39,528 nt of DNA, from the NCBI RefSeq assembly GCF_030406385.1, contig NZ_JAUEPM010000015.1:1-39528 (forward strand), written 5' to 3'. The stretch is from Microbacterium oryzae (lineage in GTDB: Bacteria; Actinomycetota; Actinomycetes; Actinomycetales; Microbacteriaceae). The notes beneath the pieces are model-generated. The model was not told where the DNA came from, made no database searches, and saw only the letters and a program-made list of their open reading frames with translations. This document shows, in pieces, positions 1-7,318 of this stretch (position 1 is its first letter; each line of letters opens with the position of its first letter). Both the position numbers and the translations under genes were made by a program.

Positions 1-2
1 CC

Positions 3-126
3 TGCATTTACCCGAAGTTCGCAGAACAGCCAATCCGGGAGGACTCGCTCCTGACCGGCCATCTCGAGCCGACAAACGACGCCTACGCCATCGCGAAGAT
101 CGCGGGCATCCTGCACGTGCAGGCTC
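3..126 (+). pseudogene. fcl: Truncated GDP-L-fucose synthase remnant
   Basis: The plus-strand frame from base 3 reads CIYPKF, then EDSLLTG, LEPTN and YAIAKIAGI. These are hallmarks of GDP-L-fucose synthase (GDP-4-keto-6-deoxymannose epimerase/reductase, short-chain dehydrogenase fold). The conserved active-site Cys of CIYPK and the Tyr-x3-Lys pair of YAIAK are present. Family members normally run about 150 residues beyond this point. Here recognisable similarity stops after about AGILHVQA, near base 126, and the frame continues into arginine/glycine-rich low complexity, a palindromic repeat and the antisense of the next gene. The 5' part lies outside the window. I infer a 3'-truncated, non-functional remnant of a fucose-nucleotide pathway, in keeping with the polysaccharide genes nearby. 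An assembly break is the main alternative. Confidence 0.85.
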
Positions 127-232
127 GGGCGCGGGGCCGCGGGGCCCGGGGGGTCGGGCGCGCGGGGCTGGGACCGCCGGGTCGGGGCCGCGGGGTTGGG
201 GCCGCCGGGTTCCGGCGCGCGGTTCTGTCTCC
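127..232 (+). other. G-rich low-complexity tract at the fcl break point
   Basis: Runs of three to six G alternate with CCGC and CGC over about 100 bases directly after the last recognisable fcl codon. Units resembling GGGGCCGCGGGG and GGGCCGCCGGG recur. Several G-runs are close enough for plus-strand G-quadruplex formation. It codes for nothing recognisable. Whether it caused the truncation cannot be seen from one sequence. Confidence 0.6.
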
Positions 233-239
233 CATTCCG

Positions 240-299
240 CTTCGCCAGTGCGGGCGACACGACCTCGCGCCCGTTTGCGTGTCGCCCGCACTGGCGAAG
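240..299. repeat. 58-bp palindromic repeat family, copy 1
   Basis: Two perfect 22-base arms (left arm begins CTTCGCCAGTGCGGGCGAC) are separated by a 16-base loop. It lies between the fcl remnant on plus and the 3' end of the minus-strand DUF559-type gene, 51 bases past that gene's stop. Other copies are at 1484, 3469, 38536 and 39381, each 58 bp with a 16-base loop. It may act as a bidirectional terminator or a REP-like element. Confidence 0.95.
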
Positions 300-350
300 C
301 GGAGACGGGCAGAGTCGTCGCGCGCGGGCGGACGACCTTGGAGACCCTGC

Positions 351-1337
351 TCAGGGACGGTGGGAGCGGCTCAGGGCGCTGCGCACGCGACGGACCGCTT
401 CCCCCGGGTCGGCATAGACGTGAGCCGAAGTCAGACGCACGGCGTGCCATCCGATCTCGGCCAGGCGCTGGAAGCGCTCGATGTCGCGCTGGAACTGCGT
501 CCGCTCGCGGTGACCGTCCCCCTCGTACTCCACGACGACGCGTCGATCACGGTAGACGAGATCCCCGCATGCGACGAATATGCCGTCGTCATCGAAGATG
601 TCCTCGTTCACCTGGGGCTCGGGCAGCCCCGCCTGGCGAAGGAGGAGGCGCAGGTGCGTCTCAGACCGTGACGCCGCGCGGGTGCTGAGCAGAGGGAGCG
701 CCTGCTGCAGCTTCCCGATGCCAATTCGCCGACCCGCGCCGACCGCGGCGTCCAGTTCATCGAGCGTGGCGTAAGGCGCCCTCTTCGCGTTCCCGCTACC
801 AGGGTAGCGAGGCTGCTGCACGAGGTGGTCCCCGACGGCGACCAGATCGGGCAGATCGAGAAACGGGGCGAGCGAGGTCCAGGTGGATGCTGCATCCGCG
901 ACGTGAAAGCCCTTCGTGTCGCCGGTCGTGACGAGGTGCGGCATGATCTGGCTGCCTCGGATACCCGCACGGCGCGGAGGCGTCTGCGGGTAAAGCACGC
1001 CCACGTGGAGCTGGGCGTGCAAGCCCTGCGGAAGCGGCGCGTCGAACAGCAACGCCGCCGTCGGCCCGACGAAGAAGGCGTGCGACGGCATGATCGGCGC
1101 GTAGGTGTGAATGCGGCGAAGCGCGTCGACCTGCTCCTCCTCGCCGGCCGAGGGATCGCGGCCGGCGACGGGGACCGGATCGGGCACGAGCACGACGTCG
1201 CGGACGGTGCGGGCACCGCGGAACGGGCGAAGTAGATCGGGTGCGAGGAGCCGGCGTCGGGAGACACCGGCGGCCACGGCGTCGGGGACGGAGAATGCGG
1301 GACCGAGCGCGGTCGGCAGCGGGTAGAACGTGCGCAC
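351..1337 (-). CDS. DUF559-type PD-(D/E)xK nuclease-like protein with AbiEi-like N-terminus
   Basis: 328 aa, GTG start. The C-terminal 100 residues carry a DUF559/Vsr-like restriction-endonuclease-fold pattern: a Thr/Ser-rich helix ([19 protein letters not shown]), a GDLVYRDRR strand, the acidic [10 protein letters not shown] motif, then [14 protein letters not shown] and a terminal strand AVRLTSAHV. The N-terminal 60 residues ([15 protein letters not shown]) resemble the winged-helix half of AbiEi-type and related actinobacterial proteins. It is monocistronic, with no partner AbiEii gene beside it. Both sides are occupied by copies of the 58-bp palindrome. The family is common in Microbacteriaceae but its role is not established. 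Housekeeping DNA repair, a toxin-like function or a repeat-associated nuclease are all possible. Confidence 0.85.
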   Translation of the reverse strand: MRTFYPLPTALGPAFSVPDAVAAGVSRRRLLAPDLLRPFRGARTVRDVVLVPDPVPVAGRDPSAGEEEQVDALRRIHTYAPIMPSHAFFVGPTAALLFDAPLPQGLHAQLHVGVLYPQTPPRRAGIRGSQIMPHLVTTGDTKGFHVADAASTWTSLAPFLDLPDLVAVGDHLVQQPRYPGSGNAKRAPYATLDELDAAVGAGRRIGIGKLQQALPLLSTRAASRSETHLRLLLRQAGLPEPQVNEDIFDDDGIFVACGDLVYRDRRVVVEYEGDGHRERTQFQRDIERFQRLAEIGWHAVRLTSAHVYADPGEAVRRVRSALSRSHRP

Positions 1338-1483
1338 ACGACGAGCGTGAGGGCTCGGGCCTCAGTCGGGGAGACGTCCTCCACAGGGGCACGGTCCCCG
1401 TCTCCGTCTTTCCGTGGGAGCCGACCCATCCGCTCGACTTGTGCAGAAGGCGACGCGGCATGGACGTCAGGCGATCGCGCCGA

Positions 1484-1541
1484 TTCGCCAGTGCGGGCGG
1501 CACGCTTCCGGCGCCGAAACCGTGTCGCCCGCACTGGCGAA
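1484..1541. repeat. 58-bp palindromic repeat family, copy 2
   Basis: The 21-base arms begin TTCGCCAGTGCGGGCGGCAC and pair with one G-U wobble; the loop is 16 bases and ends GAAAC. It lies between the start of the DUF559-type gene (146 bases away) and the stop of the pyruvate oxidase gene, 47 bases past that stop. The rest of the 1338-1588 spacer shows no gene. Confidence 0.95.
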
Positions 1542-1588
1542 CCGAAAGGGAAGGCACGCCCCGTCTAGGAGCCCGAACCCGCCTCGGA

Positions 1589-3379
1589 CTAAGCGCCCGA
1601 CCCGGCCTCCAGCTCCACATACGTCCGCAGCAGCTCGAGCGCGTGCGGCGAGCCCTCCTTCTCCACCGTCTGCCGGATCTGCTCCACGGCCGACTCGCCC
1701 TGCGGCAGCGGCGGCAGCATCGGGATGTCGCGATCCGAGCGGACGTGGATCACCGTCGGGCGATCCGCCGCGAACGCCCGCTCCCAGGCTCCGTCGAGCT
1801 GCTCCGGGTCATCCACCACCTCGCCGCGGAACCCCAGGAGCTCCCCGTACTGCGCGTACGGGAACGCCGGCAGATCCTGACTCGTGTCGAACCGCGGCGC
1901 ACCCTCGATCTCGCGCTGCTCCCAGCTGACCTCGGCGAGGTCGCCGTTGTCGATCACGAGCACGACGAAGCGCGGGTCGCTCCACGCCTTCCACCGGCTG
2001 CTGACGGTGACGAGCTCGGCGAGTCCCGCCATCTGCGTCCCGCCGTCACCCGCGAGCACGACCACGGGCCGATCCGGGTGCGCGAGCTTCGCCGCGATCC
2101 CGTACGGCACCCCGCACCCCATGCTCGCCAGCGTGCTGGAGAAGTGAGCCGGCACACTCCGCCGGAGCTGCCGCGCGTACCAGTACACGACGCTCCCGAC
2201 GTCGAGCGCGAGCAGCGCATCCTCGGGCAGATGGTTGTTCAGTGAGCGGATGGCCCGCTCCGGGTTCACGGGATCGGCGGGCGTCATCGCCCGCGCCTCG
2301 CTGATCCGATGCCACTCGGCCACGAGGCTCCGCACCCGCTCCCGCCAGTCGGCCACGGCCATCCGCTCGACCCGCTCGCGCAGCAGGCGGATGGTCTCGG
2401 CCGCGTCTCCGACGAGGCCCACCTCGACGGGGTAGCGGCGCCCGACCGCGCGGCCGTCGATGTCGATCTGCACGGCGCGCGCCTGGCCGGGTGCGGGATA
2501 GAACTCGGTCCACGGGTCGCTGGATCCGACGATGAGGAGCGTGTCGCACTCCGCCATGACGCGTGCGCTCGCCGTGGTGCCGAGGTGTCCCATGGTGCCG
2601 GCGGCGTAGGGGAGCGTCTCGTCGACGTAGGGCTTGCCGAGGAGGCTTGTGACGACCGCGGCGCCGATGTGCTCGGCGAAGGCGACGACCTCGTCGGCGT
2701 GGGCTCGCGCGCCCTGGCCGACGAGCATGACGGGGCGCTCGGCCTGCGCGAGGATCTCCGCCGCCTCGGCGATGTCGCTGTCGGCGGGGAGAACGCGGGG
2801 TGCCCGATACTCCGCCGCGGTCTTGATCTCGCCGTGCTCTCCGCCGGGTTCCACTGCCGGGGCGTTCTGCACGTCGTGCGGCACGATGACCACGGTCGGC
2901 GTGCGGGTCGCGAGCGCCGTGCGGAACGCCTGGTCGATCGCCGAGGGGATCTGCGCGGGGTCGACGATCATCGTCGCGTACTGCGCGGCGACGTCGCCGA
3001 AGAGGCGGAGGAGGTCGACCTCCTGCTGGTACTCCGAGCCGAGGACGCTGCGCATCTGCTGGCCGACGATGGCCACGACCGGCACGCTGTCGAGCTTGGC
3101 GTCGTAGAGGCCGTTGAGGAGGTGCACGGCGCCCGGCCCCTGTGTCGCCGCGACGACGCCGACCTGGCCGGTGTACTTCGCGTGCGCGACGGCCATGAAG
3201 GCGGCGCTCTCCTCGTGGCGCGCCTGGATGAAGGCCGGGGCGTCGTCGGATGCCCGCAGCGCCTCCATCACGCCGTTGATGCCGTCGCCGCTGTAGCCGA
3301 AGATGCGGTCGACGCCCCATGCGCGCACACGCGCGACGATGGCGTCGGCCACGGTCTGGTCCTTCTTCTCCTCTGCCAT
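1589..3379 (-). CDS. poxB: ThDP-dependent pyruvate oxidase / pyruvate dehydrogenase (quinone)-like
   Basis: 596 aa, with the three-domain ThDP fold of the PoxB/acetolactate synthase family. The N-terminal PYR domain starts DQTVADAIVARVRAWGV and carries the ThDP-activating Glu in RHEESAAFMA. A central domain (about 190-330) would bind FAD in PoxB. The C-terminal PP domain has the ThDP/Mg motif VVLAGDGGTQM followed by VIDNGDLAEV. PoxB decarboxylates pyruvate to acetate and CO2 with electrons passed to quinone at the membrane; substrate is inferred only from family resemblance. The frame is open upstream to 3517, but that stretch is repeat DNA, so I chose the ATG at 3379, just before the first conserved residues. 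No Shine-Dalgarno is visible and a -10 box lies six bases upstream, so leaderless translation is likely. A related ThDP decarboxylase is possible. Confidence 0.88.
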   Translation of the reverse strand: MAEEKKDQTVADAIVARVRAWGVDRIFGYSGDGINGVMEALRASDDAPAFIQARHEESAAFMAVAHAKYTGQVGVVAATQGPGAVHLLNGLYDAKLDSVPVVAIVGQQMRSVLGSEYQQEVDLLRLFGDVAAQYATMIVDPAQIPSAIDQAFRTALATRTPTVVIVPHDVQNAPAVEPGGEHGEIKTAAEYRAPRVLPADSDIAEAAEILAQAERPVMLVGQGARAHADEVVAFAEHIGAAVVTSLLGKPYVDETLPYAAGTMGHLGTTASARVMAECDTLLIVGSSDPWTEFYPAPGQARAVQIDIDGRAVGRRYPVEVGLVGDAAETIRLLRERVERMAVADWRERVRSLVAEWHRISEARAMTPADPVNPERAIRSLNNHLPEDALLALDVGSVVYWYARQLRRSVPAHFSSTLASMGCGVPYGIAAKLAHPDRPVVVLAGDGGTQMAGLAELVTVSSRWKAWSDPRFVVLVIDNGDLAEVSWEQREIEGAPRFDTSQDLPAFPYAQYGELLGFRGEVVDDPEQLDGAWERAFAADRPTVIHVRSDRDIPMLPPLPQGESAVEQIRQTVEKEGSPHALELLRTYVELEAGSGA

Positions 3380-3385
3380 GGTGCG

Positions 3386-3414
3386 ACGGTAGGGCGGATG
3401 GCGGGGGTGCGGAA
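3386..3414 (-). promoter_or_regulatory. Leaderless-type promoter of the pyruvate oxidase gene
   Basis: On the minus strand TTCCGC-N17-TACCGT is followed by six bases and the ATG. This puts transcription start at or next to the start codon. The -35 is weak. No ribosome-binding site lies between. Confidence 0.5.
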
Positions 3415-3468
3415 GGCCTTGACGTGTCCGGACCTGTTGGCCAGTGCGCCGGTTCGCCGACGTCCCCG

Positions 3469-3526
3469 TTCGCCAGTGCGGGCGACACACTGCGGGCGCG
3501 GAAACCGTGTCGCCCACACTGGCGAA
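3469..3526. repeat. 58-bp palindromic repeat family, copy 3
   Basis: The left arm begins TTCGCCAGTGCGGGCGACAC and the right arm ends ACACTGGCGAA. The loop is 16 bases and ends GAAAC. It lies 39 bases past the stop of the downstream glycosyltransferase. A decayed half-copy (GGCCAGTGCG, then GGTTCGCC) lies at about 3438-3459, suggesting repeated insertion at the same place. Confidence 0.95.
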
Positions 3527-3565
3527 CCGTTCGGGGTGGGCGGACGCCGGGTGCGTCGCGTGCCG

Positions 3566-4576
3566 TCAGCGGCGGAAGGGGCGCAGCAGCTTCCGCATCC
3601 CGTGCTGCTCGGGCGGCAGGTCGTGCAGCATCCGATCGGCGATGTCCGCAGCAGACGCGACGCGCGTCGACTGGATCCGCCGCCGCTCCCGCATGGCGCG
3701 CGGCGCGAGACGGATGGCCGCGGCCAGACCACGCAGGGCGGGCCGCCCCGAGCCGGTCGCGACGGCCTTGAGGAGCATCATCGTCAGCAGCAGGACGAAA
3801 CGCGGCCACACGACGCGGCGCAGGCCATCCGGCACGTTCTTCACCACGAGAAGCGGCAGGTTCTTGAACGTCTGGCGCACGGTGAACCCCGGGATGCGAG
3901 AGCTCGTCGCGCCGATCCGGTGATGCGCGACGGCAGCCGGCTCGAACACGACCGCGTGCCCGGCGAGGCGCGTGCGGAACCCCATGTCGACGTCCTCGAA
4001 GTACGCGAAGAACGTCTCGTCGAACAGCCCGATCTCGGCGAAGAGCGCCGTGCGGTACAGCGACGCCCCGCCGCTCGCGGAGAACACCTCGCCCGCCGCT
4101 GGCGCGGCATCGCGCGGCTCCCCGCGCCCCTGCGGGAACGGCATGCCCCACACGCTCATCCCGTCGCCCGCGGTGTCGATCGTGCCGGCGCTCGCCGCGT
4201 CATCGGAGCGCCGCAGGAGCAGCCCGGTCGCGATCGCCGCCTCCGGATGCGCTTCGAGCGCTCCGACGAGGGCGGCGAGCCACTCCGGCTCGGGGGTCGC
4301 GTCGTTGTTCAGCAGCGCGACGGCGTCGTATCCGTCGTGCTGAGCGAGGCGGATGCCGACGTTGACGCCGCCCGCGAACCCCAGGTTCTCGGGCTCCAGG
4401 CGCAGGCGGATGGCGTCGCCTCGTGCCCGGAGCCGGCGCACGTCTTCGGGATCGGACCCGTTGTCGACGACGAGTACATCGGCGTGCGGGTAGGTCTGGG
4501 CGGCGAGCGCGGCGAGGCACTCCTCGGTGTCGGCGATGCCGTTCCAGTTGAGGACGACGACGAGTACGCGCATCAT
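3566..4576 (-). CDS. Family 2 glycosyltransferase (rhamnosyltransferase-like)
   Basis: 336 aa GT-A fold transferase. The N-terminus has MRVLVVVLNWNG and VLVVDNGS for nucleotide binding, then PENLGFAGGVN, and the metal-binding region ALLNNDATPEPEWL. ASGGASLYRTALF and the catalytic-side EDVDMGFR motif follow at about residues 175-205. The last 110 residues contain a hydrophobic segment (VLLLTMMLLKAV) and basic helices that probably hold the enzyme at the inner membrane face. This architecture is typical of WcaA/RfbN-like enzymes that add rhamnose or similar sugars to lipid-linked oligosaccharides; the sugar is unknown. The start is well supported by an AAGGAAGGTGG ribosome site before ATGATG. 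It belongs to the minus-strand glycan block with the flippase and second transferase. Confidence 0.93.
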   Translation of the reverse strand: MMRVLVVVLNWNGIADTEECLAALAAQTYPHADVLVVDNGSDPEDVRRLRARGDAIRLRLEPENLGFAGGVNVGIRLAQHDGYDAVALLNNDATPEPEWLAALVGALEAHPEAAIATGLLLRRSDDAASAGTIDTAGDGMSVWGMPFPQGRGEPRDAAPAAGEVFSASGGASLYRTALFAEIGLFDETFFAYFEDVDMGFRTRLAGHAVVFEPAAVAHHRIGATSSRIPGFTVRQTFKNLPLLVVKNVPDGLRRVVWPRFVLLLTMMLLKAVATGSGRPALRGLAAAIRLAPRAMRERRRIQSTRVASAADIADRMLHDLPPEQHGMRKLLRPFRR

Positions 4577-4613
4577 GCGGCCACCTTCCTTGGGCGGTTG
4601 CTTCCCATTTCGG

Positions 4614-4653
4614 GCGTTGAGCGAGGGAGCGCCAGCGACCGAGAAGAAACGCG
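4614..4653 (-). repeat. Inverted copy of the GTTTCGTCTCGC/CGCTCAACG repeat
   Basis: GCGTTGAGCGAGGGAGCGCC followed by AGCGACCGAGAAGAAACGC is the reverse complement form of the repeat arrayed at 4684-4850. Facing the array across about 30 bases, it could form a large hairpin in the transcript leaving the flippase gene. Confidence 0.8.
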
Positions 4654-4683
4654 GTGGGCCGTTGTCGGGGGCGGGTTGCGTCG

Positions 4684-4850
4684 TTTCGTCTCGCTTCGCT
4701 CGCTCAACGTCCGGGCGGAGGGTCCGGATTTCGTCTCGCTTCGCTCGCTCAACGTCCGGACGGAGGGTCCGGATTTCGTCTCGCTTGGCTCGCTCAACGT
4801 CCGGACGGAGGGTCCGGATTTCGGCTCGCTTCGCTCGCTCAACGTCCGGA
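4684..4850 (+). repeat. 45-bp tandem repeat, four copies
   Basis: Units start at 4684, 4729, 4774 and 4819, each TTTCGTCTCGCTTCGCTCGC followed by TCAACGTCCGG and a GGAGGGTCCGGA linker; the fourth is TTTCGGCTC and partial. The period is exactly 45 bases (15 codons). The array runs into the 3' end of the flippase gene and provides its last codons and stop. Similar single units occur at 6097-6163 and 29610-29642. Confidence 0.95.
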
Positions 4851-6047
4851 TGCCTTCCGAGCCGTCAGCGCGTACGCCACCTGGACGAGCAGCACGACGA
4901 CCTCCGCGGACGCGAGGCCCGTCGCACCGCCGATCGAACCCCACAGCGACGACAGCACGAGCGTGAGCGGCACGCCGACGACCGCGCCCGCCACCACGCT
5001 CGCGAAGATCGCGCGCGTGCGCCCGAGCGGTACGAGCACATGGCGGCCAAGTGATGTCGTCAGCGAGATGCAGAGGATGGCCGCGCCGAACAGGATGGCC
5101 GTGGGCCGATCCACGGCCTGGTCGCCGAAGAGCACGGTCGTCAGCCACGGGCCGAGGAGCGCGAAGGCGGCGAACCCGAGCATGCCGAGCGCCGAATGAA
5201 GCAGCAGCGCCTTGCGGGCGCGGGCGCCGAAATGCGCGCGCGCGTCCTCCACGACCCAGCCCTGCAGGGCGTTGCCCTGCGCGCCCACGACGGTCTGGCC
5301 CATCCGGAACAGCTTGTCGCCGGACACGTATCCGGCCGCCTGCACGGCGGTGGTGCCGGCGGTGACGAGCGAGACGGCGAGCGTCGTGTACGCGCCGCTC
5401 ACGGTCTCCGTCGCTGCGGCCGCGAGGTGCATCCGGGCGAAGACGAAGGATTCGCGCCAGCTGCCGCGGAGGATCGCGGCGGGCTTCATCACGGTGGCGG
5501 CATATGACGCGACGCCGCCGGCGATGGCGAGGAGCAGGAGCGCTGGGTACCAGATGACCGGGCCGCCGAGCAGGATGATCGCGCCGCCGATGAGCGTGGC
5601 GATCGCGCGCGGCAGGAGCTCGAAGACGATGAGGGGGAGCGGGCGCCCCAGCCCGATGAGATACCAGGCCGACGAGAGCCCGCCGCACGTGATCGCCACG
5701 GCCATGACCGCTGCCGTCGATGCGTCGCGACCCGGGGCGAGCAGGGCGGCGATCACGCCGGCGACGAGGGCGGCGGGGATGGCGACCGCGATGCGCGCGC
5801 GGGTTCCCGTGGCGAAGAGCTCGGGGCGCTCGGTGGCCGAGGCGAGGCTGACGAGCGTGGGTCCGACGACGTTGAGTCCAAGGCTCACGACGAGGGCGAA
5901 GAATCCGCCGATGGACTGCCCCACGGCGACCGCGACCCAGGGCCCCGTGCCCGCCGCGTGCGCGAGCACCGGCAGCACGAGGAACGGGATGAGCGCCGAC
6001 GCCGCGGGGATCGTCGAGAAGCTGGCGAGGCGCCGGACGAGCGACAT
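4839..6047 (-). CDS. Polysaccharide flippase, Wzx/MOP superfamily-like
   Basis: 402 aa, almost wholly hydrophobic, with about twelve predicted membrane segments beginning at ASALIPFLVLPVLAHAAG. The pattern fits the MOP superfamily (Wzx/RfbX-type lipid-linked oligosaccharide flippases) and its position between two family 2 transferases supports export of undecaprenyl-linked repeat units. No single catalytic motif defines this family, so the call rests on topology and neighbours. The stop codon and final residues (SGR) fall inside the 45-bp repeat array, whose GTTGAGC word supplies the TGA; the native C-terminus may have been replaced. No Shine-Dalgarno precedes the ATG at 6047. Confidence 0.82.
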   Translation of the reverse strand: MSLVRRLASFSTIPAASALIPFLVLPVLAHAAGTGPWVAVAVGQSIGGFFALVVSLGLNVVGPTLVSLASATERPELFATGTRARIAVAIPAALVAGVIAALLAPGRDASTAAVMAVAITCGGLSSAWYLIGLGRPLPLIVFELLPRAIATLIGGAIILLGGPVIWYPALLLLAIAGGVASYAATVMKPAAILRGSWRESFVFARMHLAAAATETVSGAYTTLAVSLVTAGTTAVQAAGYVSGDKLFRMGQTVVGAQGNALQGWVVEDARAHFGARARKALLLHSALGMLGFAAFALLGPWLTTVLFGDQAVDRPTAILFGAAILCISLTTSLGRHVLVPLGRTRAIFASVVAGAVVGVPLTLVLSSLWGSIGGATGLASAEVVVLLVQVAYALTARKASGR

Positions 6048-6096
6048 CAGCGGGGGCCCGAGGTGAGGAGTCGCGAGGGAGAGGTTGCGGCGTTTC

Positions 6097-6163
6097 GTCT
6101 CGTCGCTGGCGCTCCTCGCTCAACGTCCGGGAGGGTTGCTGGCGCTCCTCGCTCAACGTCCGG
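6097..6163 (+). repeat. 33-bp repeat doublet in the flippase-transferase spacer
   Basis: GCTGGCGCTCCTCGCTCAAC followed by GTCCGG occurs at 6105 and again at 6138, after a GTTTCGTCTC word. It is a variant of the 4684-4850 repeat with a GGAGGGTT linker, at the same type of site: downstream of a minus-strand glycan gene's start and upstream of the next gene's stop. Confidence 0.9.
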
Positions 6164-6183
6164 CGCCGGGAGCGCGGCGCCCA

Positions 6184-7143
6184 TCACAGTCGCTCCCAAT
6201 ACGCCGCGGAGCGCATACGCAGCGACTGCAGCATGCCGATCGAGCCATCTGTCGCGACCAGCGGGAATGCCGGACGCACCTCGCGTGCCGCGGCGCGCCA
6301 TCCGGCCAGGCGACCGGTCAGTGACTTCACGTCGCGGTGCAGCACGATTCGCCGCAGGCACACGATCGCCTCGATGATCAGCGCACGCAGCGCGCGTCGC
6401 GTGCGCATGACACCCCAGGCGCGGAGAAGATAGCCGCGTCCGAAGCCCGCGAGGTAGCGCTGCTTCGGCGATCCCTCGCCCGCGGAGGCGCCGCCGATGT
6501 GCACGCCACCGGGAGCGTCGAGGCCGATGGTGGGCCATCCGGCCGCGCGCAGCCGCAGGGCGAGGTCGAGCTCCTCGCCGTACATGAAGATGCCCTCGTC
6601 GAGCAGTCCGACCTCGCCGAGGGCCTTGCGGCGATACCCGGCCGCGGCGCCGTAGGGGCCGAGGAGCGGCGGCACGACGGCCGAGGCGCGTTCGGGGCGG
6701 GCGCCGTGATAGCGGACGAACCCGGCCCCGGTGGGATCCGCGGTGATCCCCAGGGAGTCGACACGGCCATCCGGGCGCATCAGCAACGGCGCCACGCTGC
6801 CGAGCTGACCCCGTGTCGCCTCGAACGTGGTCAGCACCTGCTCGACGAGGGTCGGCTCGGCGATGACGTCGCTGTTGAGGAGCAGCACGTACAGCGCGGT
6901 GCCGTGCGCGATGCCGCGGTTGCACGTGTGCGCGAAGCCGCGGTTGCGGTCGTTGCGCAGCAGGGTGACGTCGGGGAACTCCTCGGCGATCCGGTCCGCG
7001 GTGTCATCGGGGGAGCAGTCGTCGACCACGATGACGTTCGCGCGCATCGTCTGCTGCTCGAGCGCGCGAAGGCACGGCTCGACGTGCTCCCATCCGCCGT
7101 ACACAGGCACCACGACGTCGATCAGCGGTGTCTCGAGCGGCAT
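6184..7143 (-). CDS. Family 2 glycosyltransferase
   Basis: 319 aa GT-A glycosyltransferase. The N-terminus IDVVVPVYGGW is followed by VIVVDDCSPDD, the nucleotide-binding aspartates, then NRGFAHTCN and LLLNSDV as the metal-binding region. GYRRKALGEVGLLDEG and GEELDLALRLR correspond to the acceptor side and catalytic acidic motif. The C-terminal segment is basic and amphipathic. The frame is open far upstream, but homology begins at the ATG at 7143, and a TAGGAT -10 box seven bases before it points to a leaderless message. It is divergent from the secreted glycoside hydrolase gene, with a 175-base shared spacer. Sugar and acceptor cannot be read from sequence. Confidence 0.93.
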   Translation of the reverse strand: MPLETPLIDVVVPVYGGWEHVEPCLRALEQQTMRANVIVVDDCSPDDTADRIAEEFPDVTLLRNDRNRGFAHTCNRGIAHGTALYVLLLNSDVIAEPTLVEQVLTTFEATRGQLGSVAPLLMRPDGRVDSLGITADPTGAGFVRYHGARPERASAVVPPLLGPYGAAAGYRRKALGEVGLLDEGIFMYGEELDLALRLRAAGWPTIGLDAPGGVHIGGASAGEGSPKQRYLAGFGRGYLLRAWGVMRTRRALRALIIEAIVCLRRIVLHRDVKSLTGRLAGWRAAAREVRPAFPLVATDGSIGMLQSLRMRSAAYWERL

Positions 7144-7150
7144 GGGCCCA

Positions 7151-7156
7151 ATCCTA
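7151..7156 (-). promoter_or_regulatory. -10 box for leaderless glycosyltransferase transcript
   Basis: TAGGAT on the minus strand is seven bases from the ATG at 7143, the spacing expected if transcription begins at the start codon. The -35 region is GC-rich and poor. A CCGGGCCCGG palindrome lies just upstream at about 7171-7180. Confidence 0.4.
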
Positions 7157-7318
7157 CGAGGCGGGATGGCCCGGGCCCGGCGGGTGGGGCTGGCTCCGAT
7201 GCCGCAGACCGCGTCGCGGCAACGGTGCGCGCTGCCGCAAACCGTCACGTGTACGGCGACCGCGTCCGCGGGTGACAAGATGAAAGCCGTCGACAGCCCT
7301 CGGGGGAAGGACCAGCCG

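Noticed and set aside
351..1337. AbiEi/AbiEii toxin-antitoxin pair
   Set aside because: The winged-helix part is AbiEi-like, but no nucleotidyltransferase AbiEii gene is adjacent to either DUF559-type gene.
240..1541. Insertion sequence or transposase between the palindrome copies
   Set aside because: The enclosed protein has DUF559/AbiEi features, not a DDE or HUH transposase, and no target-site duplications could be seen.
4684..4850. CRISPR array
   Set aside because: Units are contiguous with no unique spacers and no cas genes are near. The same applies to the arrays at 15952 and 38211.
2046..4966. Very long open frames opposite the oxidase and glycosyltransferase genes on both strands
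   Set aside because: They are GC-rich antisense or shifted shadows of genes with clear motifs; the translations are Arg/His/Ala-rich low complexity.
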